Assembly (NCBI RefSeq): GCF_032118995.1
Contig: NC_092668.1
Span: 10,643,501-10,707,500, forward strand
DNA: 64,000 bases
From: Asterias amurensis
Taxonomy: Eukaryota > Echinodermata > Asteroidea > Forcipulatida > Asteriidae
Direction of reading: 5' to 3'
A program made the translations under genes and the position numbers. Below the pieces are notes generated by a model. That model worked only from the letters and a program-made list of their open reading frames with translations. It was not told the DNA's origin and made no database searches. Below are positions 1-11,700 of the stretch, in pieces (position 1 is the stretch's first letter; every line of letters begins with the position of its first letter).

Positions 1-129
1 GGCATGTTTGTGTGGATTATTGTATTCTACTTTTACAACAGCTTTCTACCCATATGCATTTTATAAAAAACGGTTACAAAGGCTTTTCAAAGACCAACTC
101 GACCGATCCAAGGCAACATGTTCCTTTAA
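1..129 (+). mobile_element. MITE-B copy, right half only (cut by window edge)
   Basis: The right half of the MITE-B foldback element is present. It runs through the 'attctacttttacaac' and 'ccgatccaaggcaac' blocks and ends in 'gttcct' plus TTAA at 126-129. The same blocks occur at 8281-8400, 30470-30575 and 63340-63452. Non-autonomous; no coding capacity. Confidence 0.85.
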
Positions 130-948
130 AGGTAAGTTATACGTTTGGTAACCAATCTTAAAATGCATGGCAGCATCAATTCTTAGTTGGAAGCCTACAG
201 TAGCTTTCGATGGTATAAATCAATTTGATAATCATTTCTCTTCGAAGTAATGTGGTGATGGGAAAAATATAAATTTGAAACTTAAAAACGTTACTGTCAG
301 TAACTTTTCTCAGATTGTGTATTCCTCTATGGGATTGTTCTTTCTGCGTGATCATAGTCGATCCGGATTTTCGGTGATATCTCAAATCTTTTGAAATGAA
401 ATTTTCACAATTTCGTAGACATCTACATTTGTATAGGATTAAAAAATTGAACGATTCCACAAGAACAAAGGTACACTTTGTCTTTGAATAACATAATTGT
501 AGTATCTTTCTTCAGGTAGATTCTGGTTTTGTGTTTTAATTATAATGTACCGGGTGAGAAAAACAAAAAACGCAATCATTGGTTGGGAGATTTTTTTTTT
601 AAACACATAAAATCTTAAACGAAGAAAGTTCAATTTCTAAGTAGGTCATGGATTTACCTTTACAATGTGAAAGAATGGGGATGATTAAAAGGCATCAAAG
701 ATAAATAGTTTTTCGATCGGACGGCATAAAAATGTTTCTGTCCAACTACTTTGCGCCATGTGTTTCATTTAGGAGAAAAGAAAGACATTGTTACCTACTC
801 TCCTTAAATGAAACACATGACCCAAAAGACGTTGGACAGAAATGTTTGAAAAGATTAATCTGTGACCTACTTAGAAATGGACAGTATTTGTTCAAGATTT
901 GTCTTAGTGTTAAAGTAATAGCTCTCACCCAGAATATATCTGCTTTAC
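130..948. other. Presumed first coding intron of the leftmost CLCA paralogue
   Basis: This lies downstream (minus-strand sense) of the exon ending at 949, whose donor GT is at 948-947. Apart from the MITE at the edge and a palindrome at 729-848, I see no exon. The open frames at 176-460 and 439-633 (minus) have no recognisable protein character. A second CLCA exon would be expected further left, outside the window. Confidence 0.5.
729..848. repeat. Short inverted repeat (foldback, about 120 bp)
   Basis: The left arm contains 'ttctgtccaac' and 'catgtgtttcattt'. The right arm carries their reverse complements 'aaatgaaacacatg' and 'gttggacagaa', with a short spacer around 785-795. The layout fits a small MITE. 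It lies inside the presumed intron of the minus-strand CLCA exon. Confidence 0.7.
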
Positions 949-1122
949 CTTTATTTGTTTTATCAAGTTTTCATCCTCAGCAACCTGGTTGTTAATTGCA
1001 ACCACTACACCGGTGTAACTATTGTTAACGAACTGTATTGAAGATGGCCTGGTCAATGCGTCAACGTTTGAATGGACCAATAGGATGACCGCTACGGCCA
1101 GGATGGCTGAAGAGTGCTTCAT
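949..1122 (-). CDS. CLCA: CLCA paralogue, first coding exon (rest off-window)
   Basis: Read on the minus strand, ATG at 1122-1120 opens 58 codons ending in an AAG|GT donor (GT at 948-947). That is exactly the length (174 nt) and phase of CLCA-A coding exon 1. The peptide starts MKHSSAILAVAVILLVHSN, a clear signal peptide, and continues LTRPSSI...NNSYTGVVVAINNQ. By eye 44 of 58 residues match CLCA-A, much closer than CLCA-B. A CAG preceded by a pyrimidine run sits 8 nt upstream of the ATG (1133-1131), so the real exon may begin at 1130 after an untranslated leader exon. The gene runs leftward, divergent from CLCA-A. No other CLCA exon of this copy lies in the window, so it is either a complete gene cut by the left edge or a stray exon-1 duplicate. 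I favour the former because the open frame, donor and leader acceptor are all intact. Confidence 0.8.
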
Positions 1123-1429
1123 TGTGTAGGCTGGAAGGAAGAAGAACATTATCAGCTGAAACTAGAACTTATAGTTTAACTTCCATAAAACTTGAAGGAA
1201 CAAAGTAGACTCCGACGAAAATGAAATGTGGGAACCATGGGTCATTTTTGAAAGGGTAGCTTGGGTTAAAAAGTGGCGTGATTTAAAAATAAATATTTTT
1301 AAAAGATGATATCATAAATTTAAGGTAAAACTTTTCATTTTTAACCAGTTCATCATCTGTCCGCTTGATTGAAGCTTCGTAAGGACCCTAAACCCGCGCC
1401 CGAGGCCATTGCCCCATTTAATAGAGCTG

Positions 1430-1557
1430 CTCAATATACTACTGCACCTCAGCAAGTAATTTTTTAACGGGAAGCTTTCTACCAACATTATCTTCAAACT
1501 ATGTAAGTTTAATGTAGATCTGTCGTGGACGCTTGTGTTTTGTGTGGCACAAAAAGT
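1430..1557. repeat. Family E remnant
   Basis: The block 'cctcagcaagtaatttttt...gggaagctttctacca' followed by 'cttcaaactatgtaagttt' and 'tgtgtggcacaaaaagtacc' resembles the right half of the family E copies at 53020-53130 and 55545-55660. The left half is absent or too decayed to see. Confidence 0.5.
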
Positions 1558-2006
1558 ACCAACATTTCTATAAATTTCTACATAAAGAGTTTATAATGTG
1601 TTCCAGACATAACATAAAGACCACTTGGCATTTCACTCCATCTAGATTATGTTTCGCTCAATTTAAAGCAAAAATAAAACCAAAGCATTTCATAGACTCT
1701 TACCTGTTGTTTCAGATTGGTACCGACAGTGATCCGACTAGACACAGAATGCCCCCAAGAGAAGAATGGTACAATGTGTATACGCGTCTGGGTCATGAAA
1801 ATCAGACAATTAATCCAAACCCGCATTTCTAAATCCGGGCACCCCCCCCCCCCCCCCCAATCGACCCCACACGGACGTCCGCTTCGGTATAGCTCCCTGA
1901 CGTCTATTGATAACACCAACATCAATCTCACCGGGACGCAATTTATTTTTGTGCACTACGGCTTTTAAGGATGGAAATGCTAGTGTGCATAAAAAACTGC
2001 CACCTG

Positions 2007-2247
2007 GGCCCAATTTCATAACGCTGTTAAGCAAATAATTTGCTTACCATGAAATTTCTCCCTTGATAAAAACAGGATTACCAACCAATTGTCCACGTGA
2101 TTTTTTAGGATAAGCAAACAACAGCTGAATACCAGTAACAAGCAACATGAAACAATAGCAAATTTTGTTGGTAATCCCGTTTTTATCAAGAATGAAATTT
2201 CATGCGAAGCAAATTTGTGTGCTTAGCAGCTCTATGGAATTGGGCCT
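2007..2247. mobile_element. Family D foldback MITE
   Basis: The element begins 'gggcccaatttcata' and ends with the inverse 'tatggaattgggcc'. Its arms contain 'gctaagca...' and 'gcttagcagctc', and its body contains 'aagcaaacaacagctgaa' and 'accagtaacaagcaac'. Related copies lie at 56447-56820 and 58838-59377. About 240 bp, no coding capacity. Confidence 0.8.
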
Positions 2248-3652
2248 TGGACGGTTTCGTTTATTTCCAGTGAGACAAGAAAAGACCGTTTTCATTTGTT
2301 GGTGAAGCTTCTTTTATTGTTAAGTGAAAATAACAGAAAGTAAAAGGGATTCATAATAACCCAAACTCCCAAAAATCAGCAAAATTTAATTGGCACTTTG
2401 CGAACGTCTGTACACTGATAAACAAACATAGACGAATAATAATCACATTTATACACCGACTAGAATTTAAATGTGAGTGACAGAAAGGAATTTCACACAG
2501 GTATCAACAACGATCAATGACAAGTTTCCTTTCACTAAGAAGTTTCCATGTATTCGTTTTCTTTCCTTACTCATACAACAGATTTAACTCAATTCGTCAC
2601 AAGGTTGTAATTACATGTACATGTATATGGTTGATAAGAGAGAAAAAATTGACACTGTCCATGACTATATTGTCATCTCTATAAATCATGTTTGAAGTCT
2701 TTCATGATATCAAATCATGACCCGTGTTGATCTGAAGGGGAAATCTTCCTAAAACTGTTATTTGTAAACCATGATAATAAGGAGAATTTATACTGCGCAA
2801 TAAGGTGCTCAAAGAAGACAAAAAAAAAGCAACAGAGGGAAGACGGAACTAAGGGAAACAAAAGAACGAAACAAACTATACTGAAAAGCTGTTTGAAACA
2901 AATGAAATATCAATTTGTCTTTAAATGTGTCCACGGTGTTAATGATCCCGAATGTTTGAAGGCAACTGACTCCAAAGGAATGGTTCAGCATTTGCAAAGG
3001 AAATGATGCATTTAGTTGTATGGGAGTTGGAACCAGACTAAATTATAATATAAAACACCTGATTAATCACCAAGGGGGTTTCCCTTAACAGTCGATATTG
3101 CTCATTTTGAATGGATGCAAAAACCTTATACTTTGAACCCTCACCTGCTGATCTCTCCTAATGAATGTAAACTAAAAGTGTGTACATTATGTGATATCGA
3201 TGGTGTAATGCGATAAGCATGTAGGTCCTTATGTTTGGTAAATAACTTTGCTCTCAATGGGTGATGGAGGGTATCGGATGGGGGTGGCTTTTTAAGCAAC
3301 AACCTAAACCCAATCTTTCTGATTTACTCAACAAAACGACGCTAGACAATCGGCTGGTCTGCAATTCTGCAGTTTACAAATACTGATGGTAGAAAGCTTC
3401 CCATAAAGCAATATAAGTAATATAATAAAAGTAATATAAGTTGTAGTGTTCTAGAAATGAGTAAAACGATTACAAAAAGTTTTTTTGGGAAACACTTTGT
3501 CTTCCATTTTTTTTCAGCCGTTATTGTTGCTAATATTTTAGCAAAGCGGGAAAGGTAACTCAGGTGTTTAAAAAGTGAAGTTCGGTTTTAAATATTGAAG
3601 GGAGTCGATAATTTACAAATAACTTCTGCAACTGAGATTGTCTATGATATGT

Positions 3653-4039
3653 TTAAAGGCAGTGGACACTTTTGGTAATTACTCAAAATAATTATCATCA
3701 TAAAACCTTAATTGGTGACGCATAATGGAGAGAGGTTGATGATATAAAACATTGTGAGAAACGGCTCCCTCTGAAGTGACATAGTTTTCGAGAAAGAAGT
3801 AATTTTCCACGAATTTGATTTCGAGACCTCAAGTTTAGAACTTGAGGTCTCGAAATCAAGCATCTGAACGCACACAACTTCGTGTGACAAGGGTGTTTTT
3901 TTTTTTAATTATTATCTCGCAACTTCGACGGCCGATTGAGCTCAAATTTTCACAGGTTTGTAATTTTATGCATATGTTGAGATACACCAAGTGTGAAGAC
4001 TAGTCTATGACAATTACCAATAGTGTCCACTGTCTTTAA
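3653..4039. mobile_element. MITE-A, full-length copy
   Basis: TTAA precedes AGGCAGTGGACACTTTTGG at the left. The right end is the inverse CCAATAGTGTCCACTGTCT followed by TTAA. The centre holds the palindrome around 3820-3857 (GACCTCAAGTTTAGAACTTGAGGTC). TTAA at both ends is the target duplication expected for piggyBac-type transposition; the family assignment is inferred. Confidence 0.9.
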
Positions 4040-4219
4040 GCTAACAATCATCGATATTCAATTGAATATTCGCTATACAAATTATGTACAGACCATATTA
4101 AAATATTACGTCATTTTGTTACCAAGGCAATGCTTCTAGTGTACGGAAGCTTTAAAAGTACAATGAGAAAGACAATTAAACTCATTATCTGACAAGAACA
4201 AGTCATAAATTGTGGAAGT

Positions 4220-4572
4220 GTCGTGGCCGAGCGGTTAAGAGCACCGAATTCAAACTTTGGTGTTTCTGATCAGCAGAGTGTGGGTTCGAATCCCCAGCCG
4301 TGACACTGTGTCCTTGAGCAAGACATTTAACCATTGCTTCGTCCTTCGGATGGGACGTAAAGCCGTTGGTCCCATGTGTTGTGTAACGCATGTAAAAGAA
4401 CCCAGTGCACTTATCGAAAAGAGAAGGGGTTCGCCCCGATGTTCCTGGTTGTGGCTGCTTAATAATTGGGTCTCAGAATTCATCACTGCAATAACCTATC
4501 ATTCTGAAAGTTTGTATATACTCAGCGCCTTGAGTACCTTGTTAGGTAGATACGTGCACTATATAAGACTTC
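4220..4572 (+). mobile_element. tRNA-Leu(CAA)-derived SINE, full length
   Basis: The head (about 4220-4305) folds as a tRNA. Its acceptor strands GTCGTGG and CCGTGAC pair with wobbles, an A box lies at 'tggccgagcggtt', the anticodon loop TTCAAAC reads CAA, there is a long variable arm of class II type, and the B box is 'gggttcgaatcc'. The body begins 'ccttgagcaagacattt' and ends 'gcactatataagact', running into an ATTAT microsatellite that probably grew from the SINE tail. Because of the attached body I call this a SINE, not a tRNA gene. Confidence 0.85.
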
Positions 4573-4672
4573 GATATTATTATTATTATTATTATATTAT
4601 ATTATATTATATTATATTATATTATATTATATTATATTATATTATATTATATTATATTTTATTATTATATAA
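4573..4672. repeat. (ATTAT)n microsatellite
   Basis: About 100 bp of ATT then ATTAT units directly follow the SINE tail. Such tails are commonly the seed of microsatellites. Confidence 0.95.
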
Positions 4673-5289
4673 TCATTGGTTATATCTCATAAAAATTACG
4701 GAGTTCAAAATAAAATTATGACTTAAATTGACCTACGTACGACAATGCTACTGAGTCATAAACAAAAGTTATACGTCATAAAATATCACTTCGGTTTACT
4801 TTTCTCAATGTCTTTGTAAGGCTCCCGTATTATTGTACCAACCTCATAGTCAATATCTAAATTGATCATGTTTAAATGGGATGCTGGCTAGTTGCAAAAA
4901 TGCCCGGGTATATTGAAACTATGGATTACGCTATCTTTTTATGACATGTAAGTATGTATGCAACCTTGTCCCAGGGAGTGTATTGTGGCTATAAGCGGAA
5001 GATTTCACAAACCGATAGTTTCATTTCTAAATTGAAAGAAGAAAAGGGAAGGACACAATCTGTTGAAACAGTTGAGGTGCTGCAGACGAACTCCGTACCC
5101 GGATGTGAATTGATATCTCTGAAGCTCAAGTTAATTTTCCGTTGTTTGTGCATGGAATAAGGTAAATTTTGTTGTGTTTAGAATTATAGTAGTGGCTATT
5201 TTATATAGCGCGCATATCGGCCACTCAGTGACGCTCTTTGCGCTGTATCTAAAGTATTTCCCGCAAGGTATAACAACACAATGTTATGG

Positions 5290-5780
5290 TTTCCAATGTG
5301 GTGTGGCGCAATATGCTGCCAGTCAAATCAAAAACACCGGGTACACCCCTTTTTCTTTTCAAATAAGTGCACTGGGTTTTGTACGTGCGTTACACAGCAC
5401 ACGGAACCAACAGCTTTACGTACCATCCGAAGGACGAAGCATTAATGGGGTTAGTGTCCTACTTAAGAACACATGTGTCACGACTGGGACTCGAACCCAC
5501 ACTCGGGTTCGAATCCCGGTCGTGTCCTTGAGCAAGATACTTTACTATAATTGCTTCTCTTCACCCAGGGGTATAAATGGGTACTTGCGAGTGTAGAGGT
5601 TGATATTGTGTATGAAAAAGCCACAAGCGCCTTACAGGCAGCTCAGGGCTGTATACTCCCTAGGGAGCTGGGAAACATTACAGGGATGTTATTGGCCCTA
5701 TGACCAGGGCACTAATGTAAAGAGCATTGATACGCTTATTGTGAAATGCGCTATATAAGAATTTGTTATTATTTTTTAAT
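5290..5780. mobile_element. Head-to-head pair of tRNA-Leu-type SINEs
   Basis: The left part (about 5290-5505) is a minus-strand SINE: 'gtgcactgggttttgtacg', 'tacgtaccatccgaaggac' and the tRNA-like 'gggactcgaacccacact'. It meets a plus-strand part beginning 'gggttcgaatcccggtcgtg' and 'ccttgagcaagatac', which ends 'gcgctatataagaa' and an ATT-rich tail near 5780. Confidence 0.7.
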
Positions 5781-6431
5781 ATTATTATTATTTATTATTA
5801 TTATCTACTGATCAGAATCACCAGAGTTTATCTTTTGATCAACAGTCCCTTGCGTCCGTTAACCCTCTTTGTCTCCTTCGATATTAACAAGAGTTAAGGT
5901 TGACGGTATTTGACATTTAATCTAGCCTTACCATTTTACTTGTTGATTTTATGCTCAAGCAGGCAATATTGCTCTGAATGTGTCATTTGCACAAGTTTTG
6001 CTCTTAACATGATGTTTTGACTTGAAGCCCTTATCTTGTTGCTCAGACAATGTTTGTGCTTAAACACAGTTTCTATAAGGCCCCATAGGCCTACATCCGC
6101 ATCTACCTGTACAACTTTTGCTTACATCCTGTGCCCAAGAATTTTATATCAGTATCAAATGCATAAACACGGAGCTCTGCAAATTTCACATGTATATCAG
6201 GCTTAAAACATTGTCTGTAGAGGTTTGTTAGGGTAGGCGTACCATATTCGAAGATAATTTTGTAGCGATGACGTCATTATGCGCTTTCGATGTCGTCATC
6301 ACAGAGAAAATGAAATATCCCTAGCAGTTAACCAGTTTGATGGCGACTAATTTTGGTTTTACCCTTTAACACCGATGTTTGTAAGCACTGTATACTACAC
6401 CTGTTTACCTGTTCTGTTTACAAAATCAACA

Positions 6432-6572
6432 GTCATGTCACTCGGTTGGATTCGAGCCCACGACCCTTGTCATTATATAGCAGTGTCATACCAACTAGAC
6501 CACCGAGATTGCCCGGTAGCTAGAGGCAGTTCGAATCCTATGTTTTTGGCAGCGGGTACCGCAACGATATAG
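6432..6572 (-). mobile_element. tRNA-derived SINE (type 2) fragment
   Basis: On the minus strand, 'accgaggt..gtctagttggta' (A box) and 'gggttcgaa' (B box) are recognisable. Related copies are at 13168-13370, 19905-19985, 25935-26350, 37355-37570 and within 56480-56605. Confidence 0.7.
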
Positions 6573-6578
6573 TAGGTG

Positions 6579-6948
6579 TTAAAGGCAGTGGACACTATTG
6601 TTAATTACTCAAAATAATTATTGGCATAAAACCTTACTTGGTGACGAGTAATGGGAGAGGTTGATTGTATAAAACATTGTGAGAAACGGCTCCCTCTGAA
6701 GTGCCATAGTTTTAGAGAAAGACGTAATTTTCCACGAATTTGATTTCGAGACCTCAGATTTAGAACTCAACCCTCTAATCGCACACAACTTCGTTTGACA
6801 AGGGTGTTTTTTCTTTCATTATTATCTCGCAAGTTCGATGACCGTAGAGCTCAAATTTTCACAGGTTTGTTATTTTATGCATATGTTAAAATACACCAAC
6901 TGTGAAGGCTAGTCTTTGACAATTACCAATAGTGTCCAATGCCTTTAA
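6579..6948. mobile_element. MITE-A, full-length copy
   Basis: TTAA at 6579-6582 precedes AGGCAGTGGACACTATTG. The right end is CAATAGTGTCCAATGCCT plus TTAA at 6945-6948. The internal blocks match the other MITE-A copies. Confidence 0.9.
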
Positions 6949-7249
6949 ACTTGCACCGGGGATAAAGAATATTAAACTTGGTTTCATGGCATTTCCTGAG
7001 GTCCGTCGACATAAAAGAGCCCCTCCCGGATGTTTCTATTTTCTACAATCACGTAGTTTATCGCCGCCAGTGGCACGTTTTTATCATTGTCTAATCCCGG
7101 ACAACCGCCGAGTAAATAAATTTATCATAGCGTGACAAATAAAGGCAAAGCCGTAAAGTTTGCTTGATGACAACAATAATGTTAAAGCATTGTGGATAAC
7201 TACTGTGAGTGATCTATTGTATTTTGTTTTGTTCATTCATGAACATGAG

Positions 7250-7483
7250 TTCAATATTGTCATTATGTCATACATTAACGGTATTAAACATTAAAGTTCG
7301 TTGTAATTACATAGAACTTACTGATATGGTTTTAATTAGGTTTTCCCATTCAATTTCAGCAATAAACCCCATTAAATGTCATTAACACGCATTCAATATT
7401 GTCATTATGTCATACATTAACGGCATTAAACATTAAAGTTCGCTGTAATTACACATAACTTACTGATATAGGGTTTTAATTAC
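7250..7483 (+). repeat. Imperfect tandem duplication, period about 142 bp
   Basis: The block from 'ttcaatattgtcattatg' through 'tacattaacgg.attaaac' to 'aacttactgatat' occurs at 7250-7340 and again at 7391-7483 with a few substitutions. No coding potential. Confidence 0.85.
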
Positions 7484-7940
7484 CTCAATCCACTCAATTT
7501 ATGGTTTTGTTTTGGCTTTACTTCGAAAAAATACACCCTACTTCGTTTTCGTGCACATCTGATTTCGTTGTTCTCACTCAGATTATTTCTGTTTTCGTTC
7601 GGTCACTTATATCGTTTCGAGGCATTCCGGACTAACTTTGACCATTCTTAAGTTGAAGTGTCACTACATATCTACACTTAATGAAATGGAATGGTTGACC
7701 AGCTCTTGCTACTGGTGTTTACGAAAATGAATTGAGTCTAGCGCACTAGTGAAAACTAGTGAAACTGGATGATCTACTTGACCAGTAAATGCTAAACTGG
7801 TGCTTACAATGTTTAGTAGTTAAGTAGTCCCCCTTAAACCCCCATCAGGACCACAATCAGTGATGTCGGAACATTTACCAAAAAGCCCAACCTCGGAATC
7901 TTTTAAGCAACATCATTCGTTGAGTTGTCAAGATTATCGC

Positions 7941-8683
7941 TATAAAGGCACTGTACACTATTGGTGATTGATCAACATATTTGTTAATTACTTGCGAACG
8001 AGCAATGGAGAGCTGTTCAAAAAATTGTGTTTTTCCTTAAAGGAACACGTTGCCTTGGATCGGTCGATTGTAAAATGTATATGGTTAGAAAGATATTGTA
8101 AAAGTAGAATACACTGATCTACACAAAATATGCCTCGAAATTGCGTGGTTTTCTTTTTACCCTGTCGACTAATATAACACGGTCGGCCATTTATGGGAGT
8201 CAACATTTTGAGTCCCATAAATGGCCGATCGTGATAGTTCGCGACGTAAAAGGAAAACCGTGCAGTTTCGAGTGATACTTGTGTGTATCATTATATTCTA
8301 CTTTTAAAACATCTTTCTAACCCTATGCATTTCATAACAAGCGGTTTCAAACGCTTTTAATAGACCAACTCGTCCGATCCAAGGCAACGTGTTCCTTTAA
8401 CTGTTGTCAGCTGGCTCAGTGAGTCCCAATTTTGAGAAACATTGTGGGAACTGGCTCCTTCTGAAGTAACGTAGTTTTTGAGAAAGATGAAGATTTGAGG
8501 TCCCGAAACCAAGTATCACACAACTTCGTGTGCCAATGGTGTTTTTTCTTCCATTTTTATCTCGCAACTTCGACGACAAATGAGTTAAAAGAATCACAGG
8601 TTTGTTACTTTGTGCATTAGTTGAGATACACTAAGTGAGAAGACTGGTCTTTGACAATTACCAATAGTGTCCAGTATCTTGAA
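7941..8683. mobile_element. MITE-A copy split by a nested MITE-B
   Basis: The left part (7941-8036) carries 'aaaggcactgtacactattgg' and 'gagcaatggagagctgtt'. The right part (8401-8683) resumes with 'gagaaacattgtggg' and ends 'accaatagtgtccag'. The interruption at 8037-8400 is a complete MITE-B with TTAA at each end. The host is therefore older than the insert. Confidence 0.85.
8037..8400. mobile_element. MITE-B, complete, nested in MITE-A
   Basis: TTAA at 8037-8040 and 8397-8400 flank AGGAACACGTTGCCTTGG and its inverse. The centre is a near-perfect palindrome around 8185-8232 (ggccatttatgggagtc and its complement). No coding capacity. Confidence 0.9.
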
Positions 8684-8762
8684 GAAGGATTTTATTTGTG
8701 TTATAAATTTGTGAGTTATTTGGATGTGTATCATCGTGATCTGTTACATTCCAGAAGACACA

Positions 8763-11700
8763 ATGAAGAACTCTCAAGCCTTCCTGGCCGTAGCTGTCTT
8801 CCTATTGGTCCATTCAAACGTTGACGCCTTGACCAGACCATCATCTATCCGATTGGACAATAACAGCTACACTGGTATAGTGGTTGCCATTAACAACCAG
8901 ATAGCAGAGAGTGACGTACTGATTCAACGCATAAAGGTAATTCTGGAAATAACTCCATCTAAAGTCATTGGACTCTTTCGGTAAACAGTTTTATCTAAGG
9001 CCCACACTTCGTGTATCACAACTTATTTATAAAACAACAAATCTGTGAAAATTTAGGCTCAATCGGTCATCGGAGTCGGGAGAAAAATAACGGGAAAACC
9101 CATCCTTCTTTCCGCACGTTTCACCGTGTCGCGACATGTCTCTTTAAAATAAATCCGTATATCTCGATATCAAGAATTGATATTGTTTTAATGTTTTCTC
9201 AAAAAGTAAAGCGTTTCGTGGAAAAATATTTCAAGACAATTCTTTCACCATTACCTTCTGTAACTTTGTAAGTTATTTGTAAATCTGTGAACTTCTTTTT
9301 ATTTTCTGTTCCGAAAATGTCCAATGACTGTAAGGGTGTACCTCTGACTTTATATACAACAACAAGGAGTATCATTAATTGCTACAATTCCGGAGTCCCG
9401 GGAAAATCTGTCCCGGAGATCCTGTCTAGCGACATAACAGATACGCTGTTCGCCGTCAGGGTGACAGAATCTACGGGGGATAAAATCTCTTTCCACACCA
9501 GTCCAAATTGCTAAGACACATCCTCTCTACCCCCCCCCCCCAAGTTTCTTCGTTACCGCCCAACTGTTGCTCCCCCGCCCTGCCTGATATTGTTTTGAGA
9601 GAGGAATACAAAGTGGAAACTCAAACTAGCTGTGAGGATTTTTGAAGTCCGGGGTACCTCTATTTACCGCTTAGTTACTTCTGCATTTCTTCCTGGGACA
9701 TTTTATAAATTTTCACTTTTTTTAAACACAATTTATTACTCAAAAACGAAGTCTCCTTTTGGAGGTTACTCAGTTGTTAAATAAAACATTGTGCGTTATA
9801 CTCGCCTTATTGGAATCGTAATGAAGAATATGTATTTTAACTTAACTGATTTTACACCTGAAATTTCAGGACATGTTCATTGAAGGTTCAAAGTATCTTT
9901 ATGAAGCGACAAGAAAACGGGCCTACTTCAAAGAGGTGACAATCCTGGTGCCGAAAACATGGACCCCTAAACCAGAGTACGAGTTGCCTGGCAACGTGAC
10001 GTTTGATTATGCTGACGTCATTGTGGCGCCACCCAATCCACGATGGGCTCCTCTGACGTATACCAAGCAGTACCAGGGATGTGGGAAACAGGGCGTGCAT
10101 ATTCACTTCATGGATGCATTTTTAACGGATCCCAATACTGAGCTGTACTACGGTCCACTAGGTAAGGCCTTAAGATCAAAATATCAACTTTAAAAGTTGT
10201 TACGCTGATGACAAAAAAAGTCAAATTGTCACAAAAACTGACGATAATTGAACTAAAGTTAGTGAAACGCTACGTATAAAAGCTTACTGGTCAGTTAATT
10301 TGGTTATTTTTTTAAAGTTATTTGTTAATCCTGTCCCTTTTTGAAATTATTTAATGGCTTGGACGCACGCAATGTGCGGGACATTGACATAGAATGAAAC
10401 ATTTGAAACGTAACAATGACAATTCAAGACCTCAGCCTATGCCAACAAAGTTTTACTAATTTAGTCTCCTAATTATATCTTATCATAGTACAAAGATGTG
10501 AGACATAAGTCATAATTTATTATATTTAGGTCATAATATTACCAATGGCTTTGTGTTTTTTGTCTCAAATTTCCTTTAACGATTCCGTGGGAATGCAATC
10601 TTCAACCTCATAGAAAGTTTTATTTTCAGAGGCTTCAAATTCCCCAAATTAGTACGAGTTTTACCCATATGAATTCTGTTCTAGGGTTAGACGAAATTAC
10701 GAGGACCACAATCCAGATCTAAGCATGATACCTTCAACTGAGCCTCTCCAAAAAAAATACAAGCAATATCTACGAATGAAATTTTGTTTCCCGCAAGTAG
10801 TACAACAGTGCATGATGAGCAGATCGCATTTTAAGGGCGCCCTCTTCTGATTTTCGTTACAGGGCGCACACTCATTCACGAGTGGGGTCATCTTCGCTGG
10901 GGGTTATTTGATGAGTACCCGGATGCTGTGGGGGACCCTGATAATTACCAAGAGTTTTACTTCTCACCAACAACAAATCAGTTTGAAGGAGTCAGGTGAG
11001 TGACTTTAGATGGAGATTCGCAGTCAAATCCAACGTACTTCCAAACATCACCTCGGACCAATCAAAATATGGAAAACTTGCGTCACTTCACCAATGAAAT
11101 CATAGTATCCAATGAAATCACTGGATCTGTAAAGCCATTACCTGTCTTTATCCTTGCGTATAAAGACAGTCGACCAATCTACTCAATGTCTTCGGTCTTC
11201 TTTGAGAAACACCTCTCCCTGGCCGTTTGTAGGTTGCGCAATGTACTCGAAACACCAGGAAGTTAAAGCCATTGGACCCTTTCGGTACAGGAAAAAAAAG
11301 TTCACAGATTTACACATAATTTACAGGGTTTACAGAAGGTAATGCTGAAAGACTTCTCTTGAAATATTAGTCCATGAAATGCTTTACTTTTTGAGAAAAC
11401 GGTAAAACAATATAAATTCTCGTTAGCGAGAATTACGGATTTATTTTAAACACATGTCATGACACGGCGAAACGCGCGGAAACAAGAGTGGGTTTTCCCA
11501 TTATTTTCTCCCGACTCCGATGACCGATTGAGCCTAAATTTTAACAGGTTTGTTGTATAAGTTGTGATACACGAAGTGTGGGACTTGGACAATACTGTTT
11601 ACCGAAAGTGTATAATGACTTTAAGGGTTATATTATGGCTTGAACTAGATCACTGCATAATGCTGCAATTTACAATTATGAATATTCCCACAATCATGTC

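Larger units (their letters stand above)
1123..8754. other. Divergent intergenic region between two CLCA genes
   Basis: About 7.6 kb separate the head-to-head CLCA start regions, so both promoters should lie here. I could not identify a convincing TATA box or CpG-rich core by eye. The contents are almost entirely repeats, listed separately: family E remnant, poly-C tract at 1843-1859, family D, MITE-A copies, SINEs, a tandem duplication and a nested MITE pair. The stretches 2250-3350, 4690-5150 and 5790-6430 look unique but carry no gene that I can support. Confidence 0.6.

Noticed and set aside
3653-4039. MITE-A as a structured non-coding RNA gene
   Set aside because: The palindromic centre folds well, but the roughly 20 copies with TTAA flanks show that it is a transposable element.
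4220-4305. Functional tRNA-Leu(CAA) gene
   Set aside because: It folds well, but a SINE body and an AT-repeat tail follow directly, and related head-body copies recur through the window. No T-run terminator follows the head.
4257-4721. 154-codon open frame
   Set aside because: It is the translation of a SINE plus an ATTAT microsatellite (poly-Tyr/Ile/Leu end).
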